Source: Effrenium voratum
Taxonomy: Eukaryota; Sar; Dinophyceae; Suessiales; Symbiodiniaceae
Direction: 5' to 3'
Assembly (NCBI GenBank): GCA_963377175.1
Contig: CAUJNA010003808.1
Location: 186,001-250,000 of the forward strand
DNA length: 64,000 bases
This document shows positions 8,978 through 21,129 of the stretch, piece after piece. Position 1 is the stretch's first letter; each line of letters opens with the position of its first letter. The notes beneath the pieces were generated by a model, which saw nothing but the letters and a program-made list of their open reading frames with translations, was not told the DNA's origin and searched no databases. Position numbers and translations under genes: made by a program.

Positions 8978-10430
8978 AGGAGCAATGGTAGGACTTGATC
9001 TTGGGACTCGACTCATCAAGGTTAACATGACGAAGGTCAGAAAGGATGAAACCATCCCTCCGGGGAAACCTGGAATTGATTTTCTCTTACCAGACGAGCG
9101 AGAATCCTTGCAGAAAGAGCAAGCCGGCTCCTCAGCCGATTCCAAGAAGAAAGAGTCATCCGCACCAGCTCCTAAGCCAAAATCCTCAGTGCCATTACGC
9201 ATCGCGGGTAAGACAACTCCCAAGCCTGCAGCACCTCATCCGGCAGAGAACATGTTCGTCGAGGACCTCACATCCGTCCTGAACAAGCGCATTGGAATTG
9301 TGTACGTAAAGGAAAGATCCACGTTCTCGAGATCTTTGCAGGAAGTGCCAGACTCAGTCAATGCTGCGCACTCACAGGTCTTAAGGTTGGGACTCCCGTA
9401 GACATCCGCGTCGGATTCGACGTAATGACATCCAAGGGACGACACATGGTCATGGAGATCATCAAGGAGCAAGCACCTGTTGTAATCCTCATGGCACCGG
9501 TCTGTGGACCGTGGTCAAATATGCAGAACATCCAACAAGACCAACAAAGAGTCTGGGAGAAGCGGAAACGCTATCTTCCCATGGTTGAGTTTGTGGCATC
9601 CATTCCGCGATATCAGTTGAAGCACGGAAGATACTTCATCATTGAAAATCCTCAGACATCCAGGATATGGAAGCTGAAATGTATGCAGCAACTAATTTCA
9701 GATCCATCCGTAACTTGGGGAGATTTCCATTTCTGTGCATACGGACTGAAAGATCCTGAATCCGGACTCAGAAGTCTCAAGCCCACGAGCTTGATGCACT
9801 GTTTACCTCCCGAGGTAATGAGACCAATCTTCAGAAGGTGTAAGAACATCAACCCCTCGAGGGAAATGCTGGTACTTTCGAGAAGCAGAACCAAACTGGC
9901 ACAGGTGTATCCTTACCAGTTCTGTCAGGATCTCGCGCACATCCTCCTGCGACACTTGAAGGTGAAGCCACTTGACAACGAGGTGTACCTCTTGGAAGAC
10001 CTTTTCGAACCATGCACCATCAAGCAAGTTGACATCCTGAGAAAGGAGATGGAAGCCATTGACAAGGAGTTCAACATGACCAGCAGTAGTCTTGCGGTCA
10101 GAATTCAGGACCTCCCGTTCGAACAAGGACGTTCAACCATTGGTCATCCAAGATCCGCTAGTCCAAAAGCAGTACCCTCCGGGGACTGAAATCGATATCT
10201 TCAAACAAGATCCTAATGACTGGCGATGTCAGAACATGTGGAATGGTTGCAAGAAGTTGAGACAATTGTGCATCTCATCCACTCAGTATGATGCATGCAC
10301 AGCATACGTCCACACCATCGGCACTAACATGCCGATCACGTCACCTCCGGACGATGCGATCATATCCTTCTGGCAACCTGATCAGCTGAATGGAATTTGG
10401 GTCTTGCCTGCATCCAAATGCAATTGGTGA
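8931..10430 (+). pseudogene. C5-methyltransferase-like module of pol copy 1
   Basis: Between integrase and reverse transcriptase lies a module that resembles the cytosine-C5 DNA methyltransferase fold. HVLEIFAGSARFSQ (about 9,320-9,361) fits SAM-binding motif I. APVCGPWS (9,494-9,517) fits motif IV, with the cysteine at 9,503-9,505 in the catalytic position. FIIENPQTSRIW (from about 9,635) fits motif VI, with ENP for the usual ENV. I cannot see a clear target-recognition region or motif X; SRTKLAQVYPYQFCQDLAHIL near 9,885 may close the fold. Copy 1 is broken by a missing T near 9,277, so motif I is out of frame with the segment before it, by an extra base near 10,120 and by a deletion near 10,170. 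Methyltransferases in Symbiodinium retrotransposons have been reported; whether this is the same type is not known to me. Confidence 0.6.
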
Positions 10431-13273
10431 TCCGAAGACTTGGCATGCAGTGATGTTTTCATCCGTTCATCAGTCATTCTCAGATGCGCCGGCTATCAAG
10501 CCGATGCCCATCGAGACGGATCCAACAGATCCAACGGATGAACCTCAACAACCTGACACACAGCAGCCACCTGATCAACCGGACCCTCCCATGCCTGATC
10601 CAAGACCTCGAACTCCACCGGACGAGCGCATGTCAGATCCTCCTCCGGATCCTCCACATCAGCCTGATCAAAATGATCGACCAGATCATCCCATGCCGCC
10701 AGCACCACGAGGTGTATCACCAGACAGTCCAGTAGATCCACCGCTGCCGCCACACGACAAACCTGGCAGAGGAGATTCAGCGCTTAAACGGCAAAAACAG
10801 TCCATTTCATCCTCAAGCGGACTCAATCGACTGGGGGTGATGTCTCTTTGCCGTCACAGTCGCAATCATCTCAACCAATTCTTCCGACTGTCGTGGTACC
10901 TTCGCCACCTGCAATTCTAACGAATCCCGAAGCAGAAGACCATGATGAAGATCTTGAACTGCCAACACTTGAACAAGAAGACACAACTGCACCCGTGCAG
11001 GGCAGTCCATCCAAGAAGCAGAAAACTGGGAAGAAGAAGAAGCCAGATGACAATGATGAGTCACCTGAGCATTCGGAAATGAACCTGCATCTTCATCCAA
11101 TTTCAATCCGAACAATCCAGTAAACTTGCCGGTACAATTCGATAGTGAGGAAGAACTGATCCCTCATGTTCCAACCTCATCCGGCACTGGAAGTTCAGAG
11201 AGAACCATGAGATATACTGACCAAGAAGATGGAGAATCAGAAGACTCTCAGAGGACCAGAGCTTACGATGATCACGAAGCTGATCTCGTTCTCGATGAGG
11301 CACACTGGTCATTCATGACAGCCGAGCAGAAGATCTGTGCGAATACCGGATCCTTTACGGTTCCGAGAGATATTGAAGGCAACCCTGTCCTCCTTGGATG
11401 TGTGAAAGGGACCTTCAAACCATCGCCCCGATGCGGATTCTCTCATCAGAAATACACAGATAAGAATCATGTTGACCGGCTATGCAAGAACATGACCGAC
11501 GATGACCGTGCACTCTTAGTCTTGTACTCATCCAAGCAAGAATCCTTGAAGGCTTCATCCACATCCGTACTCATTGGCAAGAAGCGGAAGGAAGCGACAG
11601 CTACTGAGACAAGAGCTTATCAGAAGCAATTCCTTGAAGCTAAGCTTCTTGAGTGCAAATCTTGGCTTGATAACGAAGTGTTCGACTTGGTCGACACACG
11701 CAAGATTCATGTCAGGAACTGGGTTACCGGTCGCTGGGTCCTTACCCTAAAGCGAGACAAGGATGGTAACTTCCTAAAGACCAAGGCTCGCTGGGTCCTC
11801 CGAGGCTTCCAAGACAAGCAGAAGAACGATCAGCAGACAGACAGTCCTGCTGCATCCAGGAGTGGCTTCCGCCTTGCAATCCAAGCAGCCGCAAATAAAG
11901 GCTGGAATATATTCCACATGGACTTGAAGACAGCATTCCTCCAAGGCGAAGCATACGATCAGACTCGTGACATCATTTGTCAGATCCCTCCTGAAATGGG
12001 ATATCCACCACACATCGGAGCGCGCATGAAGAAGCCTGCCTACGGGCTAAATGACGCACCCCGCAGATGGTGGAACATCCTTGACATCCAATACTTTCGA
12101 TCTAGAATGAGCAGTTGATTACCTCATGGATCCCGTTTCCGGTAACAATGCCAAGAATCGACAAGTTCATGGAGCACTTTCTCTTCATGTTGATGATCTT
12201 CTTATGACGGGTGACGATGTGTTCGAGAAGGAAATCATGGGACGACTTCGTAAAGATTTTCAAGTTGGTTCCGAAGACAAAAATGATTGCCTCTTCGTAG
12301 GACAACGCATCCAATGGAAGCAAGACGACAAGCATGGCTGGTACATCAATGTCCATCAGAACGTTGCCATTGACGAACTTCATGAGATCACCTTTGACAA
12401 ATACCTGAAGGACGACACTCCTCTCACTCCACAAATGCATACTGCATACAGAAGTGTCCTAGGTCAGATCAATTGGTTACAATCGCGAACGCAATTCCAC
12501 ATTGGCTATCAATTCTCCAGGTGCGCATCCAAGGCATCATCTCCGACCATTGAGGACGTTCGCGCCATTAATAAGACAGTCAGAACCATCAAAAGCATTC
12601 CGCTTAGTATGAGATTCTGGCCCCTTCGTGGCAAGACACGCATAGTTGGTTATCCAGATGCATCCTATCGCAACAATGAAGATAAGTCATCCCAACGTGC
12701 GCGTGTTATATTTCTTGCAGAACAAAGAGATCTTCGCCAGGGCTCATCGAGCTCGAGAGGCTCATTGGTCGACTATGAGACGCATAAGATCACCGCCACA
12801 CCAATGTCCACTACTGTTGCAGAATTGCACGGACTGATGCGTTGTACGGTTCAGCATTATTTCTTCGCGGTCTCTGGTCAGACCTAACAGGCGAAATCGC
12901 AGATGTACACATCCGCACTGATGCGAATAATCTTGTCACAACAGCATCCACAACACATCAACCGGAACAGAAAGAAACAATGCATTTCATCCACAGCGGA
13001 CAGATGCATGACCTTGCACATGTACGAAGTGAAGATTGCCTGGCAGATTCGCTGACCAAGCATTCAGCTAAAGCAGACGAGCTCATCAAGGCCGTCCTCA
13101 CCGGCAATCTCTTGAATGTTGATGCACATCCACCTTTCCGTACTATGTTGCAGAACAAGGCATTTTTGGTTGAGCGGCTAGCGCACAATACGAAGCACGG
13201 ACCCGACATCATTGCCTTTGCAGGAGTCGGTGTAGCAGAATCCATGTTTGCTTACTGGGGAACCTGGGCATGA
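10431..13273 (+). pseudogene. Linker, reverse transcriptase and RNase H of pol copy 1
   Basis: A Pro/Asp/Gln-rich linker (10,480-10,760) and a charged, Ser-rich stretch lead to a Copia reverse transcriptase. Recognised landmarks are WVLTLKRDKDGN, KARWVLRGFQDKQ, FHMDLKTAFLQGE and KKPAYGLNDAPRRWW. The catalytic box is LHVDDLLMTGD at about 12,183-12,215 (the YxDD motif, here HVDD). A deletion of roughly 115 bp near 12,085 removes the segment just before the catalytic box and shifts the frame; copy 2 has it. RNase H follows with YPDAS, VAELHG, IRTDANN and CLADSLTK. One T is missing near 12,845, and 18 nt are deleted in frame near 12,985. The frame stops at 13,271-13,273. Confidence 0.85.
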
Positions 13274-13425
13274 TCCGCATGTCCACAAATTCTGATGCAT
13301 GAGTTTTTCATTTTGCACATTTTCAATTCCTCAAATCCGTGATGCGTGTTTTTGCACTTGACCCATTTTGAATCTCAAGAAATATGTGTCTTGGTTTACA
13401 ACCATTCCGACCTCTGCAATCGTGT
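13274..13425 (+). other. Leader of accessory ORF copy 2
   Basis: This 152-bp spacer has the full version of the region shortened before copy 1, including ATTTTGCACATTTTCAATTCC. It lacks the candidate splice acceptor TGCCTCCGCAG present at 541 and 32,464; the sequence runs from ATATGTGTC straight to TTGGTTTACAACC. Confidence 0.5.
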
Positions 13426-16400
13426 ATGCTTGATCATCTCGAAGACATGCCGTTTCTCAATTCGATCTTTGGACGATCCAGCACTGCGGCTCCTTCGCCG
13501 AAGCCGCTAGTGAAGAGACGTGCGTCTCCTTTGAAGGAATCCCCTGCTCACGAGGAAGATGAGACATCCGACTGCCCCATGGAGCAGGTCGCCGATGAGA
13601 ATCCATCCGCCTCTCAACAACCAGATAATGTCAACATGGAGCAGGCAGATTACGATCGAGATACCGACAACGATGATGATCCGGATGAAGAAGAGCAACC
13701 TCCCGCAGGAAATCCGAAGCCGAAGGCGATGCCACATCCGAAACTGGTTCCGAAGTCACCACCACCGACATTGAGGCTTGTGTCAAAGGCTAAGCCAGCA
13801 CCAAAGAATACATTGGATGAGGAAACAGAATCCGACAACAATCCTGGTGAACGACCTGCACTTCCAAGGCGACCAGCGATGCGGACAACTCTCACATCCA
13901 ACGATCGGTGGCAGACATCCGAAGAATCAGATACCGGCACCCACCTCCAGAGGATATCCGTACATCCAGGACCTTTCTGGAATTCTCGATTCCTCACCTT
14001 CGTGGCCGAATACTACAAGGAGTGCTCTACCATCCTCGACTCGTATCCGGACTTCCACTTCATTCCCGAGCATGAACGAGAACCTGGAGCCAGGGTATTC
14101 TGGTTGAGAGCCAGATTCAATGATTACTGGCAGCCAACGCTCCAAGGTGAAGGCCAGCAGAGAGACAATACATGGACTTCATCAAGAAGATCTACAGTGT
14201 CTGCTGCTATACCAATGCTCATCCGGAAGATTTCGGAACCGACATCATCCCGACGGTATGCCACAACCGCATGATTGATCTTGACAGGACCGTCGAGCAG
14301 GTTTGCAGCTATTTCCACATGGATCCATCCAAGGCAAAACAGATCACCGACCTCATCCTCTGGCGAATCGAGCGATTGAGCAGATTGTTTTCCGGATGCT
14401 TTCGACATGATCCAAATCAGGGCACCCGCAGAGAATGCCGACGACAAGTGGAAATGAATCCTGACGGATCCGTTGAGCTCTACGATGCATTGGGATGCAT
14501 TACGCACGCGAGGAACTTCATGGGCAACAAGCCAGGGCTTTTCCTGATGACTATGTTCCCGGATTATGGAAAGGCGCGTTTCGAGATTGCTTTTGTGTAT
14601 CCATCCGTGGACGGGTCATATAAGGAACGCACGGACAAGGGATGCATTGTTTCAAGGAATCGATGGATCGACAACCTTACATCCAGATCCGCATATGATG
14701 CACTCAGGCCTGATGGCAGAGGATTCCTCAATGATCCAGAGATGGAATTCTACGTGAGATGCAACAGCGGTCATACTCGACCAGTCGATCTCCAATACTT
14801 TGGACGCCCCCTTTGGCCTGGACAGAAGCGTGAACCTCGTCAAGAAGAACCGGACTACGATCTTCCAACAGAATCCATTCCTCCAAGTCCGCATCCTTCA
14901 AGATCCGACGCGCCCCATGAAGATGAAGGCACAGCCCAGGCAAAATCCAGAATGCGAAGGCCGGCACCACCATCCATTGAAGAAGAGAGAAAGATCAAGC
15001 CGTTCGCGAAGAAGCCCGTCACGTTCATGTTCCATGCAACATATGGAAATCAGCTGATCAGCATCATGGAGAACGGGCTCAAATCTGGGAAATCCCAGTC
15101 AAACCCTTCGGGGAGAGTGCACATCCACATGGCATGCATCGACGACGTTATCCTCGACGACGACGCGCCAGAAGCAGCATTGCCACATGTGCCAACAGGA
15201 AGAGATGCATTGTTGATCCTTGCATTCCTCAAGGACCAGGACTACGGCATCCGACTCTCCGAAGAGCGAACAGCGTTGACAGAACAAACCATCAAGGCGA
15301 AGAATATTGTTGCAGCATTTGATCCTGAGGGGAACATCATGATGAGCAACAACTGGATCATGAAGAAGTCTCTCACTCGTGAAGACGTTGAAATGTACGA
15401 CACCAAGATCCATGAATTCGCCGATGCCTTCTTCAAATATGTGAATACCGACCAACAAAGCAAGGAAAAATCCGAAAAAGATACATCCACAATCCACAGA
15501 GACCAAGAAGCGACGGCACTCCACCGATCAGGACGAAAATGATGAGGAGAACATGGAACCCTCCGGGGAGAGATCCGTCAAGCCGAAGGTCACCATGGAG
15601 TATCACAATCCCGAGAACCTAGAAGAGTTCATCAAGGAATTCAAGGTGACACACCTTGAAATGGACATGACCAAGAAGGACGCCGAGGAAGAGCTCAAGG
15701 AGACCAAAAGGAATTTCACCCGCTTCATGGAGAAGTACGACAGGAATCCACAGAGAGCTCATCCCGAATTGACAGAATGCAAGCGAGCTTCATTGGCACA
15801 TGTCGATCCAGATGTCAACCTCGAGGAAGAAGAGTTCTATTTCCACCACCGAGGAGAATTGCCATCCATGGAAGAGTTCAGGACGGCACAGCCAGCATCA
15901 GGATATCCGATCAAGCTTCCACTTGGATTGAAGAAGCTCAGGACATATGACAGAGGTCATCCAGGCATTTGCTGCAACCAACTGACCGTCCTCCTGTGGA
16001 CCATCTCAAGGCACATGAGTTCACCTCATCCATGACGATCAACATGCTCACCATGAACCACGGAAACCTTACGAGGAATCCAAAGCTGGACAACAAGGAG
16101 GTGAATAACATGGCGATGAAGGATCGACCAATCACGAGGATGATGATGCAGAACAGCGCGCGCGCATCATATACCTAAATGAAGCAGACGCATTCCTCAG
16201 TCCTCAAGATGAGAAATCCAAGGACCTCATCAAGACGTTCATCCGGTTTGGATACAAGGGCATAGTTATCAAGCAATGGTCATCCAGACCAATCGCATGC
16301 TTTGTCCGAGGCGGACCTTCCGCAAGAGTGGAACTATTGGCACGACACATTTCCACGAAGAGTCAAAACTGGGGAACTACATTCGGTATGTTCAGATGCT

Positions 16401-17401
16401 TCTTCGGAACCGAGAACCATTGCACTGATGCCGAATACGACATCCCGACCTCTGACTGCCTGGCAACCACAGGAACATCCATGTTCAGGGACTCCAAGAA
16501 ATACATTGGACCGAGGTTGCCGCCACGCACACTTGTCCAAGGACACGGGCGCAACAAGGAAATTGTCGTCGTCCACATCGAGCAAGGTGATGAATTTCGT
16601 GGCGTGTTTCCAAAGTCATCCAATGACTCACTCCTCGAATTCGACAGCCGCCATGTGACGAGGGCAGACCTCCCATATGCTACCATTGGAGTTTTTCACA
16701 TCCATCCATCAATCAGCCATGGAGCAGCACGGGATGATTTCCAAACCGAAATCATGCCGCTCGTGACATTGTATCAATGCGATGCGATCACCGGAGACGC
16801 CAACAAGTCCGCGAACACCTACAGCAAACTCCAACAGGTCTACAATCCGGCCAACGGTCTCATGACGAATATCCTCATGAAGGCATACCGGAGATTGTGG
16901 AATGGAAAGGAGAACTTGCCACTCGTGGACAGAATGGAATATGCAATGGAGACTTCCTGCACCCTGAAATCCATCGTCCGTCATCACCTCTACATGACTT
17001 TCGTATTTGGATGGGGCAAGACAAACATCCAGCAGGATTTCCGGAAGGAAGAGATGGACGCAATGAAAGATGATCAACTGGACACCTGCGGAACGATCCT
17101 ACGACTGCCATTTTCGACTATCAGGTCTCATCCGCGGAACGTTTCAAGCACGTGAACAACGAGATGTTCATGAATGGCTCTCAAGATACATCCGCAGCAG
17201 ATCTGCCACCAAGCAGCGAAACTTGAGCGATCCAGGGAGTACTTCAAGAAGAAGCAATCCTGGACTCAGCAAGAGTATAAGGAATACAACAAGCAGCAGT
17301 GGGGCAATCAGAAGCAGTGGAAGGAGTACGGCGACTCGACCTGGCACGACTACGGAGACTACGGCAGCCAATTCGACAGCAGCTATCGGTGGAACCGTTG
17401 A
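13426..17401 (+). pseudogene. Accessory ORF copy 2: Tpt1/KptA-like plus EEP-like protein, multiply broken
   Basis: This is the divergent version of the accessory ORF. It begins MLDHLEDMPFLNSIFG and keeps the same domain order. Tpt1/KptA landmarks are FRHDPNQG near 14,400 (the Leu before Arg-His is now Phe), VRCNSGHTRPVD near 14,755, FHATYGN near 15,030 and GRVHIHMA near 15,112; the arginines and the Arg-His pair survive. EEP-like landmarks are LNEADAF near 16,177, VFHIHPS near 16,694 and GDANKSAN near 16,795. Frames change near 14,155, 15,535, 15,950, 16,170 and 17,095, so it is a pseudogene. A 42-nt in-frame deletion lies near 16,995 compared with copy 1. Conservation of the domain motifs despite divergence suggests the protein was under selection before decay. 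Confidence 0.75.
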
Positions 17402-17480
17402 CTATCTGATGAAGCTGCCACCTCTGGCATCCATTCGACCTCCTTTGGTCAGAGTGATCCGCCAAGGAAAGAAGTTTTTC
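17402..17480 (+). promoter_or_regulatory. Candidate polypurine tract before LTR B
   Basis: Downstream of the accessory ORF stop, AAGGAAAGAAG at 17,464-17,474 is a short purine run placed 6 bp before TGAAGCTCGAC. Plus-strand priming of LTR retrotransposons starts at such a tract next to the 3' LTR, whose first bases are usually TG. The match is weak, and region A has lost this segment, so it cannot be checked internally. Confidence 0.3.
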
Positions 17481-17814
17481 TGAAGCTCGACTGAGAGAAC
17501 GCCCGAAATCGGCACTACGAATTTCAATCGAATTGATCCTCACCGCCAACAAGACTATTCAGTGAGAGATCAATAGTTTCACATCCGTCCCGCATGTACA
17601 TAGCGTTGTACATCATCTTTTAGATACATCTAGGTATCTCACAGAATCAGTACAGACTGTTTTCCATTTTGCAAATCAAGACATTTCATCCGCGCAGAAA
17701 ACAGGATGAATCCAGCATTTCAATACACATGGCTACGGCGTAAATCAAGGCTACGGCCAAAGGCCAAGAAGCCAAAGATATTTCATATCTAGTGCCGGCG
17801 ATCAAAAGAAATTT

Positions 17815-18090
17815 GTGTCTGTTTTGTGTCTGTTTTTGACCAATGTTGATCGCCCGCAACCATTTGGCTCTAGGCCCTTCTGTACCATAGCAATACTCAT
17901 GATTGCGTGACAAAGGAGCCGCTTACAGGATTATACAACAATACAATCCACCAGGGACATCCATCCCAATCATCCATATTGGCATATTGGACTCTCTCCC
18001 GAATAGATCCAGGGACCACATAAACGACCTCTACTACCACAAGGTACCAGTTCCCTTCTGGGATAGGTACCCCGGCAGTGGGCCTCACCC
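17815..18090 (+). repeat. LTR internal tandem repeat B1, with spliced-leader-like string
   Basis: This is the TTTTTGACCAATGTTGAT variant, here in the first position. Its leader-like string is CCGCAACCATTTGGCTCTAG at 17,854-17,873. It ends with the complete GGGATAGGTACCCCGGCAG segment that region A has lost. Confidence 0.7.
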
Positions 18091-18092
18091 CC

Positions 18093-18320
18093 TGTGTTTG
18101 GTTTGTTACACAGTTGATCTCCCGCAACCATTTGGCTCAAGGCCCTTTTTCAGTATCATAGCAACACTCATGATTGCGTGACAAAGGAACCTTTGCAGGC
18201 CGCTTACAGGATTATCCATCAATATAATCCACCAGGGACAATCCATCCTCCAATCATCCATATTGGCATATTGGACTCTCTCCGGAATAGATCTAGGGAC
18301 CAAATCAACGACCTCAACTA
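18093..18320 (+). repeat. LTR internal tandem repeat B2 (left part), with spliced-leader-like string
   Basis: This is the TTGTTACACAGTTGATCTCC variant. It carries CCGCAACCATTTGGCTCAAG at 18,122-18,141, identical to the string at 4,970. It is interrupted by the DNA transposon after CCTCAACTA and resumes at 24,469 with CCACAAGGGTACCAG shortly after. Confidence 0.75.
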
Positions 18321-18324
18321 ACTA

Positions 18325-18349
18325 GGAACACGGCTCATATTCCGCCGTG
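18325..18349 (+). repeat. Left terminal inverted repeat
   Basis: It begins GGAACACGGCTCATATTCCG and ends CCGTG. Its CACGGC and GCCGTG ends are complementary to each other, so one repeat can form a hairpin with a 9-nt loop. Confidence 0.8.
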
Positions 18350-19689
18350 ACTCGAAATGGCAATTCGCTGTCTCAAGTCAAGCCTGGAACGTGATTTCCA
18401 CTGGGAAATGCCAACGAATCTCCACCTTCAATGGTTTCCATGCGCTTGCGCGCTCTCTCCAAGCAGGGTTACCATTTTCGCTGGTTTTTGCCAGTGAAAA
18501 GAAGGATTTTGTTCCTCGCAAACTAGCGTGAAATCGGCAAGGTGCACTGGTTTTTCTCACTCAAACACCGACCGCCTTTCTGACTACAGCAAACCTTCCA
18601 AATCAGCCAGGAACTCGCCAGGGCTTCGAGCACCTAGCGTTTGCCGCCAGTTCCACTGGAAAACCTGCTGTTTCACAGTAGGGTGGAACTGGCTAGATCC
18701 GTCAACTTTAATCTTGGCACACACCTTCGGTGGCAGCCAAGTCTTAAGAGACCGCCAGGCCCTGTCCAAAACCTGCGTGCCCGCAACGGCACTTAGCAGA
18801 ATGGAACCTGGCTTGACTTGTTTCGTGAATGTTTTAGTTTGATGAGTCACTGAGTGGTGCTTTAGCCCTGCCGCCAAGCACGCATGCCGCCAGTTCGCAT
18901 TGCCGTCCGCATACACCGCAGAGCCACGCGTGGAGATCTTGCGAAGCAGTCCAGACTTGTCCACCTAACAGGCAACACACCCGATTCGTACAAAATGGCC
19001 AAATTACACCAGCATAGACCCCAGATAGCAAAAATGTGTTGTCATTCCATGAAGTCACCGGAAACCAATGAATCTTACGGCGCCGTTAACAGGAAAACGC
19101 AGTCAACCCTTATGTTGTTTTTCTCACGCTATAGATCCTGGGAAGTGACAAACGCACATGCGAACCAAATCGGATTGAAGGATTTGTGTAATGTGGAAGC
19201 CTTGTGTTTGTCGAGCCCTTTTTTGCATTTGTTGCATCTGTGTGCTAGACTCACTCGCAATTTTGGTGGATTTGCTTAATGCGCCGCCTGTAGGCGGCAC
19301 TTTGAACACGGGAAAGACGGCTCACATACGGCCAAGCCAGCAGTGTCCACAAGTTTCCTGCTACACGCAGGACAGCCACTGGCCGCAGCAGTACCTTGCA
19401 ACAGCACCCTGCGCAACTCTGAGTCGCACTTTGCAGCGGCACCTTGCAACAGCACCCTGCGCAACTCTGAGTCTCGGCCTGCAGCAACACCCTGCAGCAC
19501 CCTTGCAACAGCACCTGGCCGGATTTCTGAGTCTCACCCACCCTCCTTTACTTGAAGTTAGAACCCCTATAGCTTTCAGCTATCTGGGGAAAAACAAAAA
19601 AGCTTATCAGAACAGCAGCATTTTCTTGGGGGGGTGCTTGCATGAGAGTTCGGGGGCACCCAGAGAACTTTGGCATAAATGTGTGGCCT
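18350..19689. other. Transposon left interior, no clear gene
   Basis: I see no supported gene. Several open frames of 60-186 codons exist in both directions without recognisable protein. At 19,396-19,475 a 48-bp unit beginning TTGCAACAGCACCCTGCGCA is tandemly repeated about twice, with degenerate copies to 19,520. Confidence 0.5.
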
Positions 19690-19930
19690 GTGCCCTCGTT
19701 TCCGTGATCGGCCGCTGCCCGACACAAGTCACCACTGGCCGTGGCAGATGAAGCACTGGAGCTCCGCCACGAGGCTTTGCCCCCAGAAGCATCACGTGCA
19801 CCACAAAACTTTTAGGAGTCTTCTGCTTTCGTTGGATCGCCTTTTTGTTGAGAGCATATATCTGGTCCGCAAAGTGACTATTGCTGGCAGATATGTAGAA
19901 GCGAGTCAAAAAAGTCCCATCGACTTCCAC
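19690..19930 (-). pseudogene. Transposase fragment with first catalytic Asp
   Basis: Read leftward from 19,930, the frame begins VEVDGTFL, which fits the first catalytic aspartate of IS1595/Merlin transposases (usually VEVDE). HVMLLGAKPRGGAPVLH follows about 45 residues later and also fits the family style. It lies about 60 bp beyond the end of the zinc-ribbon fragment, in another frame. A GT...TTTGTTTAG stretch between them could be an intron; otherwise it is a frameshift. The remaining catalytic residues are not found. Confidence 0.45.
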
Positions 19931-19989
19931 GCTTCCTGCGCCAAGCTAAACAAAACAGAGTTTCGGAATTGAAACAGAACAATGCGTAC

Positions 19990-20720
19990 TAGACGACACG
20001 AAAGCAGACCAGTCCTTTCATGCGAGCATCCTTGCACCAGCGAAGGCCTGCCTGGGACTCCAAGTAGCGGAGCGAGTTCAGGAAGTGCTCTGCGACGGTC
20101 CGCCCCACATGGCATGCTTGAACGACGTCCGTCACCCGAGGAGCATGCGTCAGGTCCGCCCTGACATAATGCACTATCAGCCGCACCAACTGGACGCAGC
20201 CGCAGCGCAGTCCGCGGAAGATTGTGGACTGCACGAGCCCTTCTCTCTTCCCACAGCCCAAGCACCGCCAGTGGAGCACGTCCCGCGCAGGGAAGACAAG
20301 GTCCGAGAATCTTGCACCCCCACAGCCGCTGCATTCATCTGGCTGCGCGGCCCAGCCGTGGTCGAGAAGCCACGCAGCAGCGGCTTCTTCGCTGTCCGGA
20401 ATCTGAAGATCAGGATCGTGGCAAAGTCGGCGGCGAACTTCAGCAGGACTGGGCTTTCGCGCCGCAGGCTTCTTCATGTAGGCCTCACTAGCCCGTTTAC
20501 GGTGGTCCCCGCCTTGCTTGGCAGACTTTCTAGTCTTGAACTCCTTCCGCAGGACCTTCATGGCAGGCTTGGTCTTCCTGAGGCTTTCCAACTCCGTCCG
20601 CAAGTCTTTGATCGTCGCTGCTGCCGGATGCGGGCAAGATTCTATTCTGTGACCTGTTCTCCGACAGACACTGCACCTGTTGAACTGCTTGTTCTGACCC
20701 CGCTGGGCGGGCCGCTTCAT
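19990..20720 (-). pseudogene. Transposase N-terminal fragment: zinc knuckle and zinc ribbon
   Basis: Read leftward from the ATG complementary to 20,718-20,720. CSVCRRTGHRIESC near 20,625-20,672 is a CCHC zinc knuckle, then comes a basic and coiled region. The zinc ribbon is CSGCGG near 20,325 and CLGCGK near 20,258, followed by STIFRG and a helical stretch ending in AEHFLNSLRYLES. Ribbon plus T.F plus helices is the N-terminal plan of IS1595/Merlin transposases, which cut and join transposon ends. The frame ends in TAG after CFRVV, before the catalytic domain. A zinc knuckle fused in front is not usual for the bacterial family. Confidence 0.6.
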
Positions 20721-21129
20721 GCGCGGCACTCAAAGAGACTTGTCAGCTGGCGATCTGCATGGCTGGTCGGCTCTTCATCTATCTTGATCCTGCTGCAAGA
20801 CTCCCTGCCGCACAAGCTCGTTCATATCAAAACAATGAAGGCCTTTTCAAGGGGAGGGAACTATCAACCCGAAAAAACAAGTCAAGCTGCACTTGCTCAT
20901 TCTAAGAGAGAACATCAAGCTGCATCAGACTCACTCCACGTGAATAGGTCAAGCTGCAATTTTTCCTAAAGTACTCAAGCGACATGTCAAGTAAACGCCG
21001 ACACCGCAGGCTGGCTCAGCAACCCCTGGACCAGCAGAAGGTGGTCGTCTATGATTGCCATGTACAGGTCCCAAAGATCAGACAGCTCTGCCGTCGGAGA
21101 CAGGGCAGCTCCGAATTCCTGAAGGCTGG

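Noticed and set aside
19990..20720. Bacterial contamination, because of the IS1595-like transposase
   Set aside because: The transposon sits inside a dinoflagellate-type LTR with clear ends, and Merlin relatives occur in eukaryotes.
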